The notes under the pieces: generated by a model
What the model was told of the DNA's origin: nothing
What the model saw: only the letters and a program-made list of their open reading frames with translations
Databases searched by the model: none
Position numbers and translations under genes: made by a program
NCBI GenBank assembly: GCA_958496175.1
Contig: OY292278.1
Location: 45,818,001 to 45,882,000, forward strand
Reading direction: 5' to 3'
Origin: Sisyra terminalis
Taxonomy: Eukaryota > Arthropoda > Insecta > Neuroptera > Sisyridae
Length of the DNA: 64,000 nucleotides
Shown: one piece after another, positions 11,700 through 24,296 of the stretch
Position numbering within the stretch: position 1 is the stretch's first letter
Layout: every line of letters begins with the position of its first letter

Positions 11700-13435
11700 C
11701 AACCCATTTTTCCGCGTCACTTGCAAAAAAAAAAATAATCGAATTTTTAACCTACACTAATGAACATCTAATGCATTTAGATAAACATTGAAAATGATTT
11801 TAATAACAACTTCCAAAAAATCAAAATAGATCTTAGGTCTTAAAAAACTTCTATTAAAAATTTTCTTCTTTGTGTAGCAAGAAATCATAATTTTTCCTTG
11901 ATTTACATGAAACATAAACAATTTAATTCTAATCTAATCTGCCACGATAACGTTCTAAGATAATTTTTTCTTCAACCCGAAAATTTTCAGCAAATTTGAC
12001 AAAAGCCATTCACATTTGCATTGAATGGCTTTAACAGAATGATCAGGGAAGTTATATTCAACGATTCTTGTAGCTGATATGTTGTATCAAATTTAATCAA
12101 GTGTCGTGGAAATAATTAGAGGAAACCTTTGCTACATTATTACTAATGAGCCAACGATTGGATGTCGGTGATATCTGTTGATGAGAGTTCAATTCTCCTA
12201 TTGATTAACAATGTTATAATACATCCAATTAATACTCGCAGTAATTACCTCTCTACCAAATTGAAACATAACATTGACATGGTACTTTTATTTTTCCTGG
12301 TTTATCTTATTCCAAGGTAGATTACCTATCAGCTTTGTGAAGTTAATGTAATTTTTTTGCGAAAGAAAAAAACTATTCTCTGAATTCCTGGTAGAAATTA
12401 GATAAAGAAATGTTTCTGTTGATGTAAATTGAAACATTTTTTTTTTCTATGAATTCATGGAAAATAAACGAGCCAGAACTTGAATTGGCAAGTCAACAAG
12501 ATTTGTGCAACGATGATGACGGTCGTGCTTGATATGGGGTGATGCAGTGGGACGATGGGGGTTGCAATGTGCATTCAAAGCAGCAAATGAGCATTGCGAG
12601 AAAAGAGACTGACCTGAAACAACATAGAAAACATAATATAATACTCTCCACATCCACATCGGTTCCAATATACATATAAAAGAATGTCTAATCAGTTTGC
12701 AAGAACAAAGAGGAGTGGAACATTCAAAGTAGTTCCTAACTAGATTCCTTTTATAAAACGTGATTTCTTTTGATGCACCGTATAATGGTGAAACGGGGGG
12801 GGGGGAACGAATCGTTTCTGTGAAAAAGTTTCCAGAACCTTTTCACGTTTTTCCTCGTATCGTAAGAAGTTTCAATTTGAAGTGAAAAACTCAACGAAAT
12901 TACATAACAAACACAAGACATCCATCATCATCATCGTTTCTTCAGGATAGCCTCGTACAGTGCTGGCACATATGTACAAGCAACGTGTTACTACTGCTAC
13001 CTAGTACCCCCGACCGCAACGACCCTCATCCCTCGTGCCCCCTGTAAACTGAGGCAAAACTTTGCCTGCTACTAATGAAAGAACGGCAAAAAAGCGCCCG
13101 CTAAGCTCGACGTGAATTCACACTTTAACTAACTTGTCTTCGAAATAGTTGCGAACCGGGAAAAGTATAAAAGAAATAAACGCTAATTTAATAGAAACCA
13201 ACTCGATGTCGACAGTCGACTGCCCTCTCGGTCACATCGTTGTGCTTCCACTGGAATAATTAAATAATGTGTTTAGAGCTTGAAACAACGAGTTAAGCTC
13301 AAATTTACAAGGGAAACCCCCCAAAAAAAAGGAACGAAACTATATGTTTCATTCGAAATTGTCACGAAAATCAATGTTTTATAAAGAAAATTTCAAAACA
13401 TTTAAACTTTAGTAAAGATATTTACTTATAATTCA
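11700..13435. other. unique sequence with GC-richer parts
   Basis: Single copy within the window. The stretches at 12450-12670 and 12900-13260 are GC-richer, with a CATCATCATCATCG microsatellite near 12925 and a G run at 12796-12805. Two overlapping minus-strand frames of 60-73 codons (12447-12675) have no recognisable domain. Candidate regulatory or non-coding exon sequence. Confidence 0.4.
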
Positions 13436-13437
13436 GT

Positions 13438-13901
13438 CTATTTTGCTTTGACACTCAAAAATTTTGAGGACCTATCATCAAGGTTTTCAAACACCAGAAA
13501 ACTCCAATACATCCTCCGATATTTTGGATATTAACATTGCTGGTATTCTTATCCATGGTTATTATACATTAATGATTCTAATTTTCTGGATACTTAATAT
13601 TCGATGTTTTTCGTACAACGTTTCGCCACTTTTACAACTTCCTCAGGTACTCAATAACAATTGATGTTTGTAATTGAGTACCTGAGGAAGCTGTGAAAAT
13701 GGCGAAATGTTGTAAGAAAAATTTAATAAAAACATAGAATATTAAGTATCCAGAAAATTTGAATCATTAATATATAACAACCATGGATAAGAATACCAGC
13801 AATGTTGATATCCAGAATATCGGAGGATGTATTGGAGTTTTCTGGTGTTTGAAGACCTTGATGAAAGGTCCTCAAAATTTTTGAGTATAAAAGCAAAATA
13901 G
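13438..13901. mobile_element. family G foldback element
   Basis: Arms at 13438-13653 and 13674-13901 are near-perfect reverse complements around a 20-bp centre. Both ends carry CTCAAAAATTTTGAGG, and both arms carry CAATACATCCTCCGATAT and a CTTATCCATGGTT segment. The inner end of the right arm has CCTGAGGAAGCTGTG...GGCGAAATGTTGTA, a hammerhead-like module. No coding was seen. Confidence 0.8.
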
Positions 13902-13939
13902 CATAATATCCAGAAAATGAGAATCATTAATGTATTCTG

Positions 13940-14585
13940 GATATCAATAATCAAATATTTTTGACTTATCCTCTACTATTGGTTTTTAAAAGATAATTTT
14001 TCAATTTGAAGATTGTTTTTCCTCTATGGTTCACCAGAATAAGGTTTGAAGAGCCCCAAAAATTACAGTCTTATGCTTATATTTTCGGGGTACTGTTTTT
14101 GGGTACTGTTTATTTCTTTTTGAGGAAATAAAAGGAAGGTAGAATAGTTTGTTGTTTAAGAAAAGCTCCTATGCATACTTTTCCATTTCCAAAGCCTCAG
14201 AAAAGATGCCAACGACTTAAAGCTTTTACACTTAAAAATTTTGAGGACCTTGTTGATCCTCAAACACCAGAAAACTACAATACATCCTTCGATATTCTGG
14301 ATATCAATGGTCAAATATTTTTACCTATCCTCTACTATCGGTTTCTAAAAGATAATCTTTCAATTTAAAGATTGTTTTTCCTCTATGGTTCAACAGAGTA
14401 AGATTTGAAGAGCCCCAAAAATTACAGTCGTACACTTATTTTCTGGGTATCATTTTTTGGGTACCTATTTTGATTTTGAGGAAATAATAGGAAGGTATAA
14501 TAGTTCGTTATTTAAGAAAAGCTCCGTTGCATACTTTCTTCATTTCCAAAGTCTCAGAGAAAAATGATGTCGACGACTTAAAAGC
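13940..14585 (+). repeat. two tandem copies of a G-related segment, period 360 bp
   Basis: GATATCAATAATCAAATATT at 13940 recurs as GATATCAATGGTCAAATATT at 14300. Homology continues through TCCTCTATGGTTCA, GAAGAGCCCCAAAAATTACA and TTTAAGAAAAGCTCC to GACGACTTAAA. The junction between the copies again contains the CTTAAAAATTTTGAGGACCT end of family G. Confidence 0.8.
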
Positions 14586-14599
14586 ACTGTCGAGTAGTC

Positions 14600-15165
14600 G
14601 ACAGTATATGCTATGTAAGAACAAGACTGATGGCTTAACTGTGTTATTTTATTTTTTTAAGTTTTGTCGGAATACATTTTTAAAATAGTTCTAGATTGAC
14701 CTTATATAAAGCTAGTTGTTCTACCAGCCAATGGTTGCAAATAAATAAATTGAATTTAGGAAAAAAAACTTGTGAATTTTGAGAACTACTTCCCTTATCA
14801 ACCCGCAGCATCCCTCGCTGTACCAATTATAAATTACCTTCAAGATATACTTTTATTAATTACATTTTAAAAAAAATTGCCCTACCTCTAAAAATCACTA
14901 AAAATACTTCATTGTTATGATTATAACAATGAAGTATTGGCAGTAAGCTGCTATTGTATTGACCGTTGAAAAAGCCGTTTTTTTTGCGGGCGTAGGTATG
15001 TTACTGACGTAAGAAAAAGATCAAAATAATCTTTGAAGTGGATTGTATATCGTGGCAAAATTTGAGCTAAATCGATGTAGAACTTTTTGAGTTTTTGAAA
15101 TATACCCAAACTAATATAACAATTTCATATATGTAGATAAACGAAAGAGTATTCATTGTTTATTT
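14600..15165. other. unique AT-rich sequence
   Basis: No frame or repeat recognised. A short palindrome, TTATGATTATAACAATGAAG, lies near 14915. Confidence 0.35.
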
Positions 15166-15181
15166 AAATCAGAGGTTGTCA

Positions 15182-15428
15182 AAGGTGGTCAACCCGCGGA
15201 CCGCAAAAGACACACCTTGACAATTTTTCAACCCGTAAAATGCATCAAACTTTGACAAAATGTATCTCCTTTATAATGACCAAACCGGTGAAAACCAATA
15301 TATTAAAAATGATTAAAGTGTATCTAAATTTAGTATGGAGAATTTGAAATATAACTTCAAAAGTGGCCCACGGAGTAATAATGTATTTCCGAAGTGGACC
15401 GCGAAATCATTTGAGTTGGCCACCCCTT
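15182..15428. mobile_element. small hAT-like non-autonomous element
   Basis: The left end AAGGTGGTCAACCCGCGGAC and the reverse complement of the right end, AAGGGGTGGCCAACTC, resemble hAT-type ends, and both are followed by a GCGGACC or GCGGTCC motif. The flanks GTTGTCAA and AATTTCAA agree at only 5 of 8 bases. At about 247 bp it is too short for a transposase. Confidence 0.5.
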
Positions 15429-15429
15429 A

Positions 15430-16290
15430 ATTTCAAGTATGCTGATTTTTCGATATCTTAAAAAAGAGCTTAGATATTTAATTAAGAGATCCAATTTTAT
15501 CCAGCTAATAGATGTCCGGTTAATTATTTTAATCGGACTTCTTCTGAATGCTACTTTTATTATTAATAATTAAACGTAAATAGGCAACCTTTTCTTCTGA
15601 AGAAAAATTAGTTGAGCTTGATTACAAAATTTCTATCAAATTAGTAAAGCTGTTTTTAAATTGGAACCATAAGTGAAATCGGAATAAAATATTAGTACAA
15701 CTATTAAGATTGGACTTCTTTGTGACCTTTATACTTTGGCGAAATACTAAGATCTACCTGAAAACAAAATATTATCGTAATCAACAAACATGTTCTTGAA
15801 TCGTGCGAAAGAATGCAGGTAGGCAGAAATCGAAGTTCAAATATCAACCTTTGTAACATAATGATCAATACTGTGACTGAAACTTAATAAATTCCAAGGT
15901 GGTGTTAAAATTGCAAAAATTTCCTACCTGCTCTCAACTGATGATATGTAATAACATAGTGATAGCTTGAAGGCCAAAATGTGAGAAAAATGCAATTTCG
16001 AAGGTGCCACTAATGGATTTGGAAACAGGTGTTAATGTGATTATAATTGACAACAAATAATAAATACCTCAAACCGGTTCAAATTCCTTAAACGACATAT
16101 TTAAAGCTGACATTCTCTCATCAATATTTTGGCCTTCAAACTTTTACTATGTTATTTCATATCAACAGTTGAAAGTACAATATTTTGCATTCCATACTAA
16201 CTAACAAGTAAACTGGTTTATTACTCAACTGGAATCGATACTAAAAAAAATCATAACAAAAATGAAAAGTACTTCAATTTCCATTTTATC
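15430..16290. other. unique AT-rich sequence
   Basis: Nothing recognised. A short weak inverted similarity exists between GATAGCTTGAAGGCCAAAAT (15961) and the TTTTGGCCTTCAAACTTTTA stretch near 16127. It may mark a decayed foldback of about 200 bp. Confidence 0.35.
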
Positions 16291-16293
16291 CCT

Positions 16294-16330
16294 TACTAGC
16301 TGCTACTCGCAACTTCGTCTGCTTGACTTC
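16294..16330 (-). mobile_element. Helitron-like 3' end, minus strand
   Basis: The reverse complement reads GCAGACGAAGTTGCGAGTAG then CAGCTAGT. This matches the end of the element at 53.05-54.0 kb (GCAGACGAAGTTGCGGGAAT then CAGCTAGT). The corresponding start was not found downstream, so the copy is truncated or too diverged. Confidence 0.6.
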
Positions 16331-16884
16331 TATGCTGGAATAATTTTCTTTTGAAATTTGTATATTTAAGAAAAATTAGAAAGTTTATATTCTTACGGAA
16401 AACGAACTCGAATCTAAAAAGTAATATTTTATCGCCTTTAAACAGGCACACTTTAGCAAGTGTTGATTTTTTTTAAAAATAATCACAATAATTATTATTT
16501 TAATTTTTATGTATATGTAAATGTAAGTACAATTGACAACAAATAATAAATATCTCTAACAGATTCTCAATTCTCGATTTTCATATTTAAAACTGTCATT
16601 TTCTCGTACACTCTTGTATTTTTAATTATTAAATTTCTAACAATAACATTCATTATTAACAATTAAATTAATAATCATTTATTTACTTATTTAGATTTAC
16701 ACCTTTAAAACCCAGGAAACCCAGGAATTCCCACTTACTAATGAGATTAAAGACATTCATAGATATTTCTAAACATATTATTGTTATTGTTTATTAGTGC
16801 CCTTCAAAATTGTATTATCCTTTTGGTTAATTCGATCCTAAGGTCGTTTTTAGTCAGGGACTGGAAGCTTATTGGGAATAAAAT

Positions 16885-17464
16885 AAATATAATATTTATT
16901 TTTAAGCATTACCTAACATTGTTAAAAACACGAAAAAATTATATTTAGTAAACTGAGACAAGGGGATGATGTAAAAAAAAAAATTCGTGATGGTACTAAA
17001 AGATTTTAGAACACAAAAAATTGTTTAAAGAATACTTCTTTTTTTTAACTATTATCTAATATTTTTAAAAATCTGAAAAAATTATATACTCGTATTGTAG
17101 AATGATGATAGAGGATTATATAGAAAAAAAACTAAGATGTACCAAACGATTTTGGCCTAAAAAAATTTTTTTAAAAAAATAAGTCGTACTTTTAACAATG
17201 ATTGATCGATCTGATTCATGAACGAATTTTTCTCGGAATACTACTCAGTGATATCTTTAAACTCATAAGCACTTTTTTCGGTATTATCAAACAGTTTCAG
17301 AGAATATTGATTTTGAAAAAAAAAATTTTTTTACACAAAAACGCGGCATATTTTAGAGTTGAAATTTGGCTCAGATGTTGTCCATACTGTAAGGTATTTT
17401 CTGAAAAAAAAAATTAGCCCAATTGCAATGGGGGCATTTTGGACCATCTTATCTGGCGAGGGCC
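16885..17464 (+). mobile_element. family H, right half only
   Basis: Aligns with 52440-53013: CTAACATTNTTAAAANNACG, AAACTGAGACAAGG, ATAGAGGATTATATAGAAAA, TCTGATTCATGAACGAATTT and AAACAGTTTCAGAGAATATT. It ends GCAATGGGGGCATTTTGGAC and CTGGCGAGGGCC. The left arm is missing. Confidence 0.8.
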
Positions 17465-19473
17465 TTTGTAATGATTTTATAAAAATTACTTTTGTCGTAT
17501 ATGGACCGATCCACTACGATCCTTTAATTATACAAGAGTTTTGTTTCAAGAGTACCTAATTATTGCACCTTGGTGCTGATATAAACCAACATTTTAATTA
17601 AAAAAATGATACCAACTTTAATCAACTTCAAAAAAGAATCCTCAAACTATGTAGAAAATCTTCAGTGGATAAATATACCAAATTAAAAACTTTCCGTTTT
17701 CTATGATTAAAAAAAGAAAAAAATCTTAAAAATCCAAGATAACGACAATTTATTTTAAACAGTTCCAATTTTCTTCGAAGAAAATAATACCTCTTTGAAA
17801 TATAAAATATTTTCTTTAGTTAAATACAAACGGGAAACTTATAAAACTTTATAAATTGTAAAAAAAAAAACAAATCTATTGGCATTTTCTCGGCTCATAT
17901 TTATTTAAAATCACGTTTTCAAACTTTACGTTAAACTTTAAAAATACATAAATCTACAATGTACAGTACAAGTTAGCACAATCAAGGCTAATTTAAGACA
18001 ATTGATTGATGCGTGAAATTGAATCAGACCTTTTCTCAACTTTTCCCATTTTAACCATCCCGGTTTGTATCTTTTGAGGTACAAAAAATAAATACAATCC
18101 ACGTAAAATTTTGGGTGAAATAATTCAATAATTGGCTTGTATTACATAAAAGCAAAACAGGTGTTGATAATTTTCAATCGCTAATAAAAGCACCCTCGTA
18201 ATTTTATAAACCGTAATTTGACTCTTTGTTAAATCGAAAAGAACATTTAGTCGACCCCTTTGGCTGGGCAATTTATCCTTTGGAAAAATTGTTGTTAAAA
18301 GACCAAGCAAATCGGAAGAAAGGGGTAAGATGGCGTAAGCAACGTTTGCCAAAAGAATAAAAGTTCATGTCATGAATTGTGAATGTTGGGTTGTTCTCCT
18401 AACGAGATCCTATTGTGGCGACTAAAACGGCAATATAACTACAATCCCGAAACAACTCTGCAATTTTCCCTCTTATTTTTCGACGTATGACTAATACAAT
18501 GTGACATTACATTGCATCGGCCAAATATACAAAGCTTTATTTCTGTCGCCGTTTTTTTTTCCTTTTACTTCTGATAACTTGCACAGATACATAAAAGCTC
18601 TGATGCAATTGTACAAGTGGGGAACGCCACTGTCAACTCTATCATTTCACTGTGTATTTAATTTTATTAGAGCTTTTCTATATATGGACTTGCTTAGGTT
18701 TGTTTTTGTGCAAAACAATATGCTTTTCAGAAAGTTTTATCGTTTTTAAAGTGTGAATCTGCCAATATATTTTTACAGTGTTTTGACAAAAAAAAAAAAA
18801 AACAGGAATGAAAAAGGGAAAAGGAAACAGAAACGATTGCATACAAATTCTTGAACAAATCGTTTCGTCTGTTGCAACTTGAAACAACAGTTTAACATGG
18901 CATTCGAAAAGTAATAAAAATTTCAATGTATTTTTATGGAGGGACAAGTTTTCAAATAAAACTCAATCAACGATTTTGTTTTGTAACAGTAAATTTTCCA
19001 GCAAGTATTTGCAACTTTGGTTTTATTAACACTTATGTATCTAACCGAAATGCCATTTTTTTTTAGAAAGATTACTAAAAAATTTATTGTCTTACATATT
19101 TTTGCAATACCTTAAATGACTGCTCTGACATTAAATAATTAACTATAATATTCCTCCGCATTAAAAATATGTTGACAAATTAAAATTTGTCACCTACACT
19201 AAAATATCTCTGCTATAAGTCACTTGCATTTCTAACTTTTATTAATCAAAATAAGATTTTTTTGCTGATTTTGAACAGTAATATTGTGTGTATGTTCTTG
19301 CAAATTAAGAATTATCAATGATAATTTGGATTAAAAAGGAATTAATATTTTAGATTTTCCTTATTTCGTCCTCCTATTATGCTCTATTTTTATAGTTTGT
19401 AGCTCCACTTTGGTGAGTTTTTTTTTAATTTTAACCCTTAATAAAAATCAAAGCTTTTTATTAAAATAAATAA
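17465..19473. other. mostly unique sequence
   Basis: No gene recognised. The part at 18360-18950 is somewhat less AT-rich and has 75-89-codon frames on both strands without known motifs. A short B-tail-like fragment (ATCAAAATAAGATTTTTTTG, then TTTTGAACAGTAATA) sits at about 19245-19290. Confidence 0.4.
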
Positions 19474-19708
19474 CAGTAGCGTAGTGGGTGCTGGGGGACT
19501 GGCGCCAGGTGGTACATGCAACTGGGGTGGCATATTGACATTGATAATTATACAAACAAAATTGCTTTAACAAAAACAAGAAAAATGCACTTTAAATAAT
19601 TCAAAAATTTAAAAATATTTAATTATTACCAATTTTCTTGGTTAATGATGAAATTAAAAGGGGGCAAATTTTGGGTCGGTTCCGACAAAATTGCACGCTA
19701 CGCTATTG
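19474..19708. mobile_element. small hAT-like non-autonomous element
   Basis: The left end CAGTAGCGTAGTGGGTGC and the reverse complement of the right end, CAATAGCGTAGCGTGC, are matching terminal repeats. The flanks ATAAATAA and ACAAATTA agree at 6 of 8 bases, compatible with an old 8-bp target duplication. It is 235 bp long with no coding. Confidence 0.6.
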
Positions 19709-19734
19709 ACAAATTAATTATACAATGTTTTTTG

Positions 19735-19916
19735 CCCAGATACTTGCCAGAAATTGCCCAGATACGTATTTCGATTGCCAAGCAATCTTCTTCAGTGGTC
19801 ATCAAGTAGTTTGGATCACTCCGTAACTGCTTTGTGATGATTATTTTACAATATATTATTATAATAAATTATACTAGATAAATTGAGCCGCGATATATTC
19901 TAAATATTGTATACAC
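19735..19916 (+). mobile_element. family B fragment next to A
   Basis: Contains TTGCCCAGATACGTATTTCG, ATTGCCAAGCAATCTTCTTC, GTGGTCATCAAGTAGTTTGG and the GATAAATTGAGCCGCGATAT to TTGTATACAC end. It stops where the A element begins. The left part (tail and outer arm) is missing or rearranged. Confidence 0.75.
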
Positions 19917-20666
19917 TAGACTGATTCAGAAAAAATGATGTTTTTTTTTCTTAATTATATCGAAAATATTGTTGGGAATGACAAAAAAAAAATTCTGTGC
20001 AAGTTTAAGCTCTTAATATTAATATTAAGAGGTGCCACATCGCAAAATTCGATTTTCCATTTAAATAACATAGGAACAATATTCTCTTGCACTTTGGAAT
20101 TTTATAGCTCAAGTTGGTGACAATATTTCGGAATGACCAAGATATATTCTTGAAGAAAATTGAACGATCTACAAAAAAAGTCTCACACAACTTTCTGATA
20201 TATTTATTCCTTCAAAAGTTATTCGAGGTCAAAGTTGAACTAAAGAGGAATTTTAATGTTTTTTCAATTTTTTGACGCAACTTTCAATTATTTTATGAGA
20301 AAATTTTATGAGACATTTTTTGTAGAGCACTTTTTTTTCTATAACTTATCTCTATAAAAGTTTTTGATATTTTTCACAGGTCCTAAGTTATTTAATTAAA
20401 ATAAAAAAAAATATTTTTTATGTGAAAAATATAATAACTCAGGGAATTTTCAGTTTAATCCAAATAACGTAGGACCTTTGAAAAATATCAAAAACTTTTA
20501 TAGAGAGAAGTTACAAAAAAAAAGTGCTCTACAAAAAATGTCCTATAAAATTTTCTCATAAAATTGATGGTTGTGTCAAAAAATTGAAAAAATATGAAAA
20601 TTTCTCTATAGTTCAACGTTGACCTCGAATAACTTTTGAAGAAATAAATATATCAAAAACTTGTAA
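19917..20666. mobile_element. family A element, right end lost
   Basis: Starts TAGACTGATTC at 19917, directly after GTATACAC, the terminal B sequence. The left arm is complete. The right arm is lost after AAAAACTTGTA at about 20666, before the CATTCCAAC and TIR region. Non-coding. Confidence 0.8.
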
Positions 20667-20869
20667 TTTCAATTTTAAACTTTACTTTACTAAATTTTAT
20701 TCATCAATAATTAATTTTTGAAGTTAAACATCAAACTATTATTCAGTTATTATTGACAATATTTAAAATGAAAGAATAATCGCTAAATTAATTTAAAAAT
20801 TTATAACATTCTAAATGATCTTTGGTAACACTTACAAACCTATTAAATATTTCTGTTAGTAAAATAAAG

Positions 20870-22046
20870 AGATAATTAAGTACCTAAATTAATGAATAAT
20901 AAAAATAAGATGTAATTCCCCAGGATCAATGATTTAGATATTTTTTCTTGGTCAATTTTATTGATAGTTTTAAAAAATAAATTTTTCGACCATTATTATT
21001 CGAATCGACCAACTAACTTAACAAATTTTTATGCTTATTGTAAAGGGTTTTTGGTGGATCTATGTAATTCAGAACTTTGAGATTAGATATTTTCCAAATG
21101 ATCCCTTCACTGCCATTTTAATGATCTTTTTGTGTTCTAAAACTGGAAAGTCTTAGTTGGGAAAATAATGAGTTAATTATATACCTAAACTAATGAATAA
21201 GAAAACTAAGATGTAATTCCCCAGGATCAATGTTTTAGATATTTTTTCTTGACCAATTTTATAGGTAGTTTTAAAAAATAAATTTTTCGACCATTATTAT
21301 TCGAATCGACCAACAAACTTAGCTGAATTTAATGCTTATTCTAAAGGGTTTTTGGTGGATTGATGAAACTCAGAACTTTAAGATTAGATATTTTCCAAAT
21401 GACCTTTTCACTGCCATTTTAATGATCTTTTTGTGTTCTAAAACAGGAAAGTCTTAGTTGGGAAAATAATGAATTAATTATATACCTAAATTAATGAATA
21501 AGAAAACTAAGATGTAATTCCCCAGGATCAATGTTTAAGATATTTTTTCTTGACCAATTTATTGGTAGTTTTAAAAAATAAATTTTTCGACCATTATTAT
21601 TCGAATCGACCAACTAACTTAGCAAATTTTTATGCTTATTGTGAAGGGTTTTTGATGGATCGATGTAATTCAGAACTTTGAGATTAGATATTTTCCAAAT
21701 GATCCTTTCACTGCCATTTTAATGTTTTTTTTTTGTTTTCTTAAACAGGAGAGCCTTAATTGGGAAAATAATGAGTTAATTATATACCTAAATTAATGAA
21801 TAAGAAAACTAAGATGTAATTCCCCAGGATCAATGTTTTAGATATTTTTTCTTGACCAATTTTATTGGTAGTTTTTTAAAAAAATAAATTTTTCGATCAT
21901 TATTATTCGAATTGACCAACTAACTTAGCAAATTTTAATGCTTATTCTAGAGGGTTTTTGGTGGTATCGATTTTGGTGGATCGATGTAGTTCAGAACTTT
22001 GAGATTAGATATTTTCAAAATTATCCCTTCACTGCCATTTTAGAAT
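20870..22046 (+). repeat. tandem array, four units of about 301 bp
   Basis: AAGATGTAATTCCCCAGGAT occurs at 20907, 21208, 21509 and 21811, giving periods of 301, 301 and 302 bp. Units also share TTATTCGAATCGACCAAC, CAGAACTTTGAGATTAGATA and TTCACTGCCATTTTA. The last unit has a small internal duplication (GGTGGTATCGATTTTGGTGG). There is no relation in sequence to the 298-bp array at 3.3 kb, and no coding. Confidence 0.92.
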
Positions 22047-22049
22047 AGA

Positions 22050-23845
22050 ATAGAATCTTAATTGGGAAACAAGGGAAAAAAGCTTTGCTTTAATAGATGG
22101 CAAGTGCATTTTGTCCCGCAAGAATAATTAAATAAAGCGTTGAGACATTGAACCATTATGCATAAACACACCGCCAAGCCATATATATTCATCAATTGAG
22201 TTAATTAATAAAATTGTCTTTATTATAACGTTATTAAAATTTAATGAACCACCGTTACAATTACGTGGCGTAAACGTGTCTTGTCTTCGTCTTCGTCAAA
22301 AGTTTGAAGACAGAAGTGGCGGGGAAATAATATAGACAAAATATACACTGTGTACATAAAACCGTGGGTTGTAGCTGTCATGCGTTGCAAATTAAATGCT
22401 AAATGGGAATTATAAATCTAACTCGGTTATGTGTGTGTTTATAATTCCCTTGGGGAGAGGAAGTTTGTATTAAAACACTATGTTAATTTGTAGAAATAAA
22501 TCTAATTTTAGGCAGTAAATTTCGTTAAAGAGAAAGGTTTTGTTTTGCGAAGAAAAGGCCCAGGCCTGGGCTAACATGTCAGTGAATGAGTGGAACTTGT
22601 TTCACCCCCGGTGTGGGGTGGAGGTTGAGTGCACACATCAAAGCTCAAGTATATTAGGGCATAAGCTGTCAGAATTCGGTCGTTGTAAAATATAACGACC
22701 ATCGCATGGAACTACGGCCATCAGGCCGTTATAGTAGGGTTGTTCGTTATGTGCGATTGTAGTTGGGTAAATCAAGGTTGGTGGGCAAAAAGCGGCCAAC
22801 ATACAGACAAAACGAATGCAATGTAGACGTCATTAGGTGGTACAAGGGTTATCATATTCCATAAAACATGAAAATTGTCTGCTTGTCTAGTCCGTCCATT
22901 TCCACGGTTTTTCCTATCAAACAGGTCCGTCTGGTCGTCTTTGCCGCATGTACAGGCTGTTTCGTTATTGCTCGGAATATGGGCGTTATTTTTTTGTACA
23001 ATAACCAAAAGTGATGCAGGCATCCATTTCCCAGATATCGACAATTGGGATTATGAAAAAAAAAATATTTATTTTTTTCATGTATTTTAAAACTTTATTA
23101 TTAACAATATTGATATTCAATGCAAAAAACTTAAAAAAAAAAATTTCAATTAATTATAAACGATTAAAAATTGATAAAATTTAAAAAAAAAATCACGTGA
23201 CTATAAACGCGCCATGAGTGATCACCATAGTTGTGACGTCATTATGTTATAGCTATTTAATAACAACACAGCGTTTACAGCTATTACACGTGACTAGACA
23301 ATAATATTGAAAATTTATTGCTAAAAAACGAGTCGTTAGTTGATTCCAATTAGCTATGTGTGGTAAAGGATTTATAAAGGCAAAGTCTGATAATATAAGT
23401 GCACTGCTTAAAATCATTTATTTCGACGTTTGCCATCTTGGTAAACATTTAAAAACATTTTGTTAGAAGTTGTTTTTGTAGTATTCGTTCATTATGGTAC
23501 AAAACAAGAACGATAACTTTTAAGGTTCGACATTTTCAATATAAATTTCAATATTTAACTATCACAACAGAATTAAATCAATCAAAACAGTGTACTTATT
23601 ATTTCTGTATCAACTGCAATAAGTGACAACTAACATTAGGACGTCACACGCACTCGGGTTTGTTCGGGAGCTGTCGGCGTGTTTTCGGTACTAGATTCAA
23701 AAAATTCAAAAATTAATTTCTATTTTGAAATAACTTTTAAATTATTGCGAAAAAAAAAAAATAGTTTTGCTCTAAAACTTAAATATGATCTTTCCATTTA
23801 TCACAAAAAAAAAAAAATCACAAACCCAATTGAAAAATTTATTTA
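22050..23845. other. unique sequence with GC-richer stretch
   Basis: The stretch at 22250-23040 is less AT-rich and single copy in the window. A CGTCTTCGTCTTCG microsatellite-like run lies near 22285. Frames of 70-90 codons on both strands have no known domain. Candidate regulatory DNA. Confidence 0.4.
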
Positions 23846-23858
23846 CAAAAAGTATTTA

Positions 23859-24296
23859 ATCAAAATAAGATTTTTTCGCTGACTTTGAACAGTTATACTG
23901 TGTATACAATATATAAAATATATTGCAGTCCAATTTATTAACATAAACTTGAACAGAAGTTCAAACAAAATATTCGTGACGTATTGCCCAGATACGTATT
24001 TCGATTGCCAAGCAATCTTCATCAGTGGTCATCAAGTAGTTTGGATCACTCCGTAACTGCTTTGTGATGATTAACAAATTGTGAATCATTCACAAATTCA
24101 CAAATTCACAATTCACAAATTGTGAATCATCACAAAGCAGTTACGGAGTGATCCAAACTACTTGATGACCTCTGAAGAAGATTGCTTGGCAATCGAAATA
24201 CGTATCAGGGCAATACGTCACGAATATTTTGTTTGAACTTCTGTTCAAGTTTATGTTAATAAATTGGACTGCAATATATTTTATATATTGTATACA
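23859..24296 (+). mobile_element. family B element, complete, 13-bp target duplication
   Basis: The 438-bp element is flanked by a perfect 13-bp duplication CAAAAAGTATTTA (23846-23858 and 24297-24309). The left end carries an unpaired tail of about 41 bp (ATCAAAATAAG ... GTTATACT). Two inverted arms follow, each with GTGTATACAATATAT, AACAGAAGTTCAAACAAAAT, ATACGTATTTCGATTGCC and GTAGTTTGGATCACTCCG. The arms end in opposite hammerhead-like modules, and the centre is a short ATTCACAAATT repeat. A one-sided tail, inverted arms and a target duplication longer than 8 bp fit Penelope-like elements better than cut-and-paste transposons. No protein is encoded. Confidence 0.85.
24172..24219 (+). other. 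hammerhead-like module in B
   Basis: Read in order: CTGAAGA (24172-24178), one A, perfect 6-bp stem GATTGC/GCAATC with loop TTG (24180-24194), GAAA (24195-24198), T, second 6-bp stem ACGTAT/ATACGT (24200-24218), then C, so that the site ends GTC. This is the order of a hammerhead: box 1, stem II, GAAA, stem III, cleavage triplet. The extra A and extra AT, and the lack of a clear stem I, mean activity is unproven. Confidence 0.45.

Noticed and set aside
12447..12675. Overlapping minus-strand frames of 60-73 codons
   Set aside because: Same reason: GC-richer unique DNA, no recognisable product.
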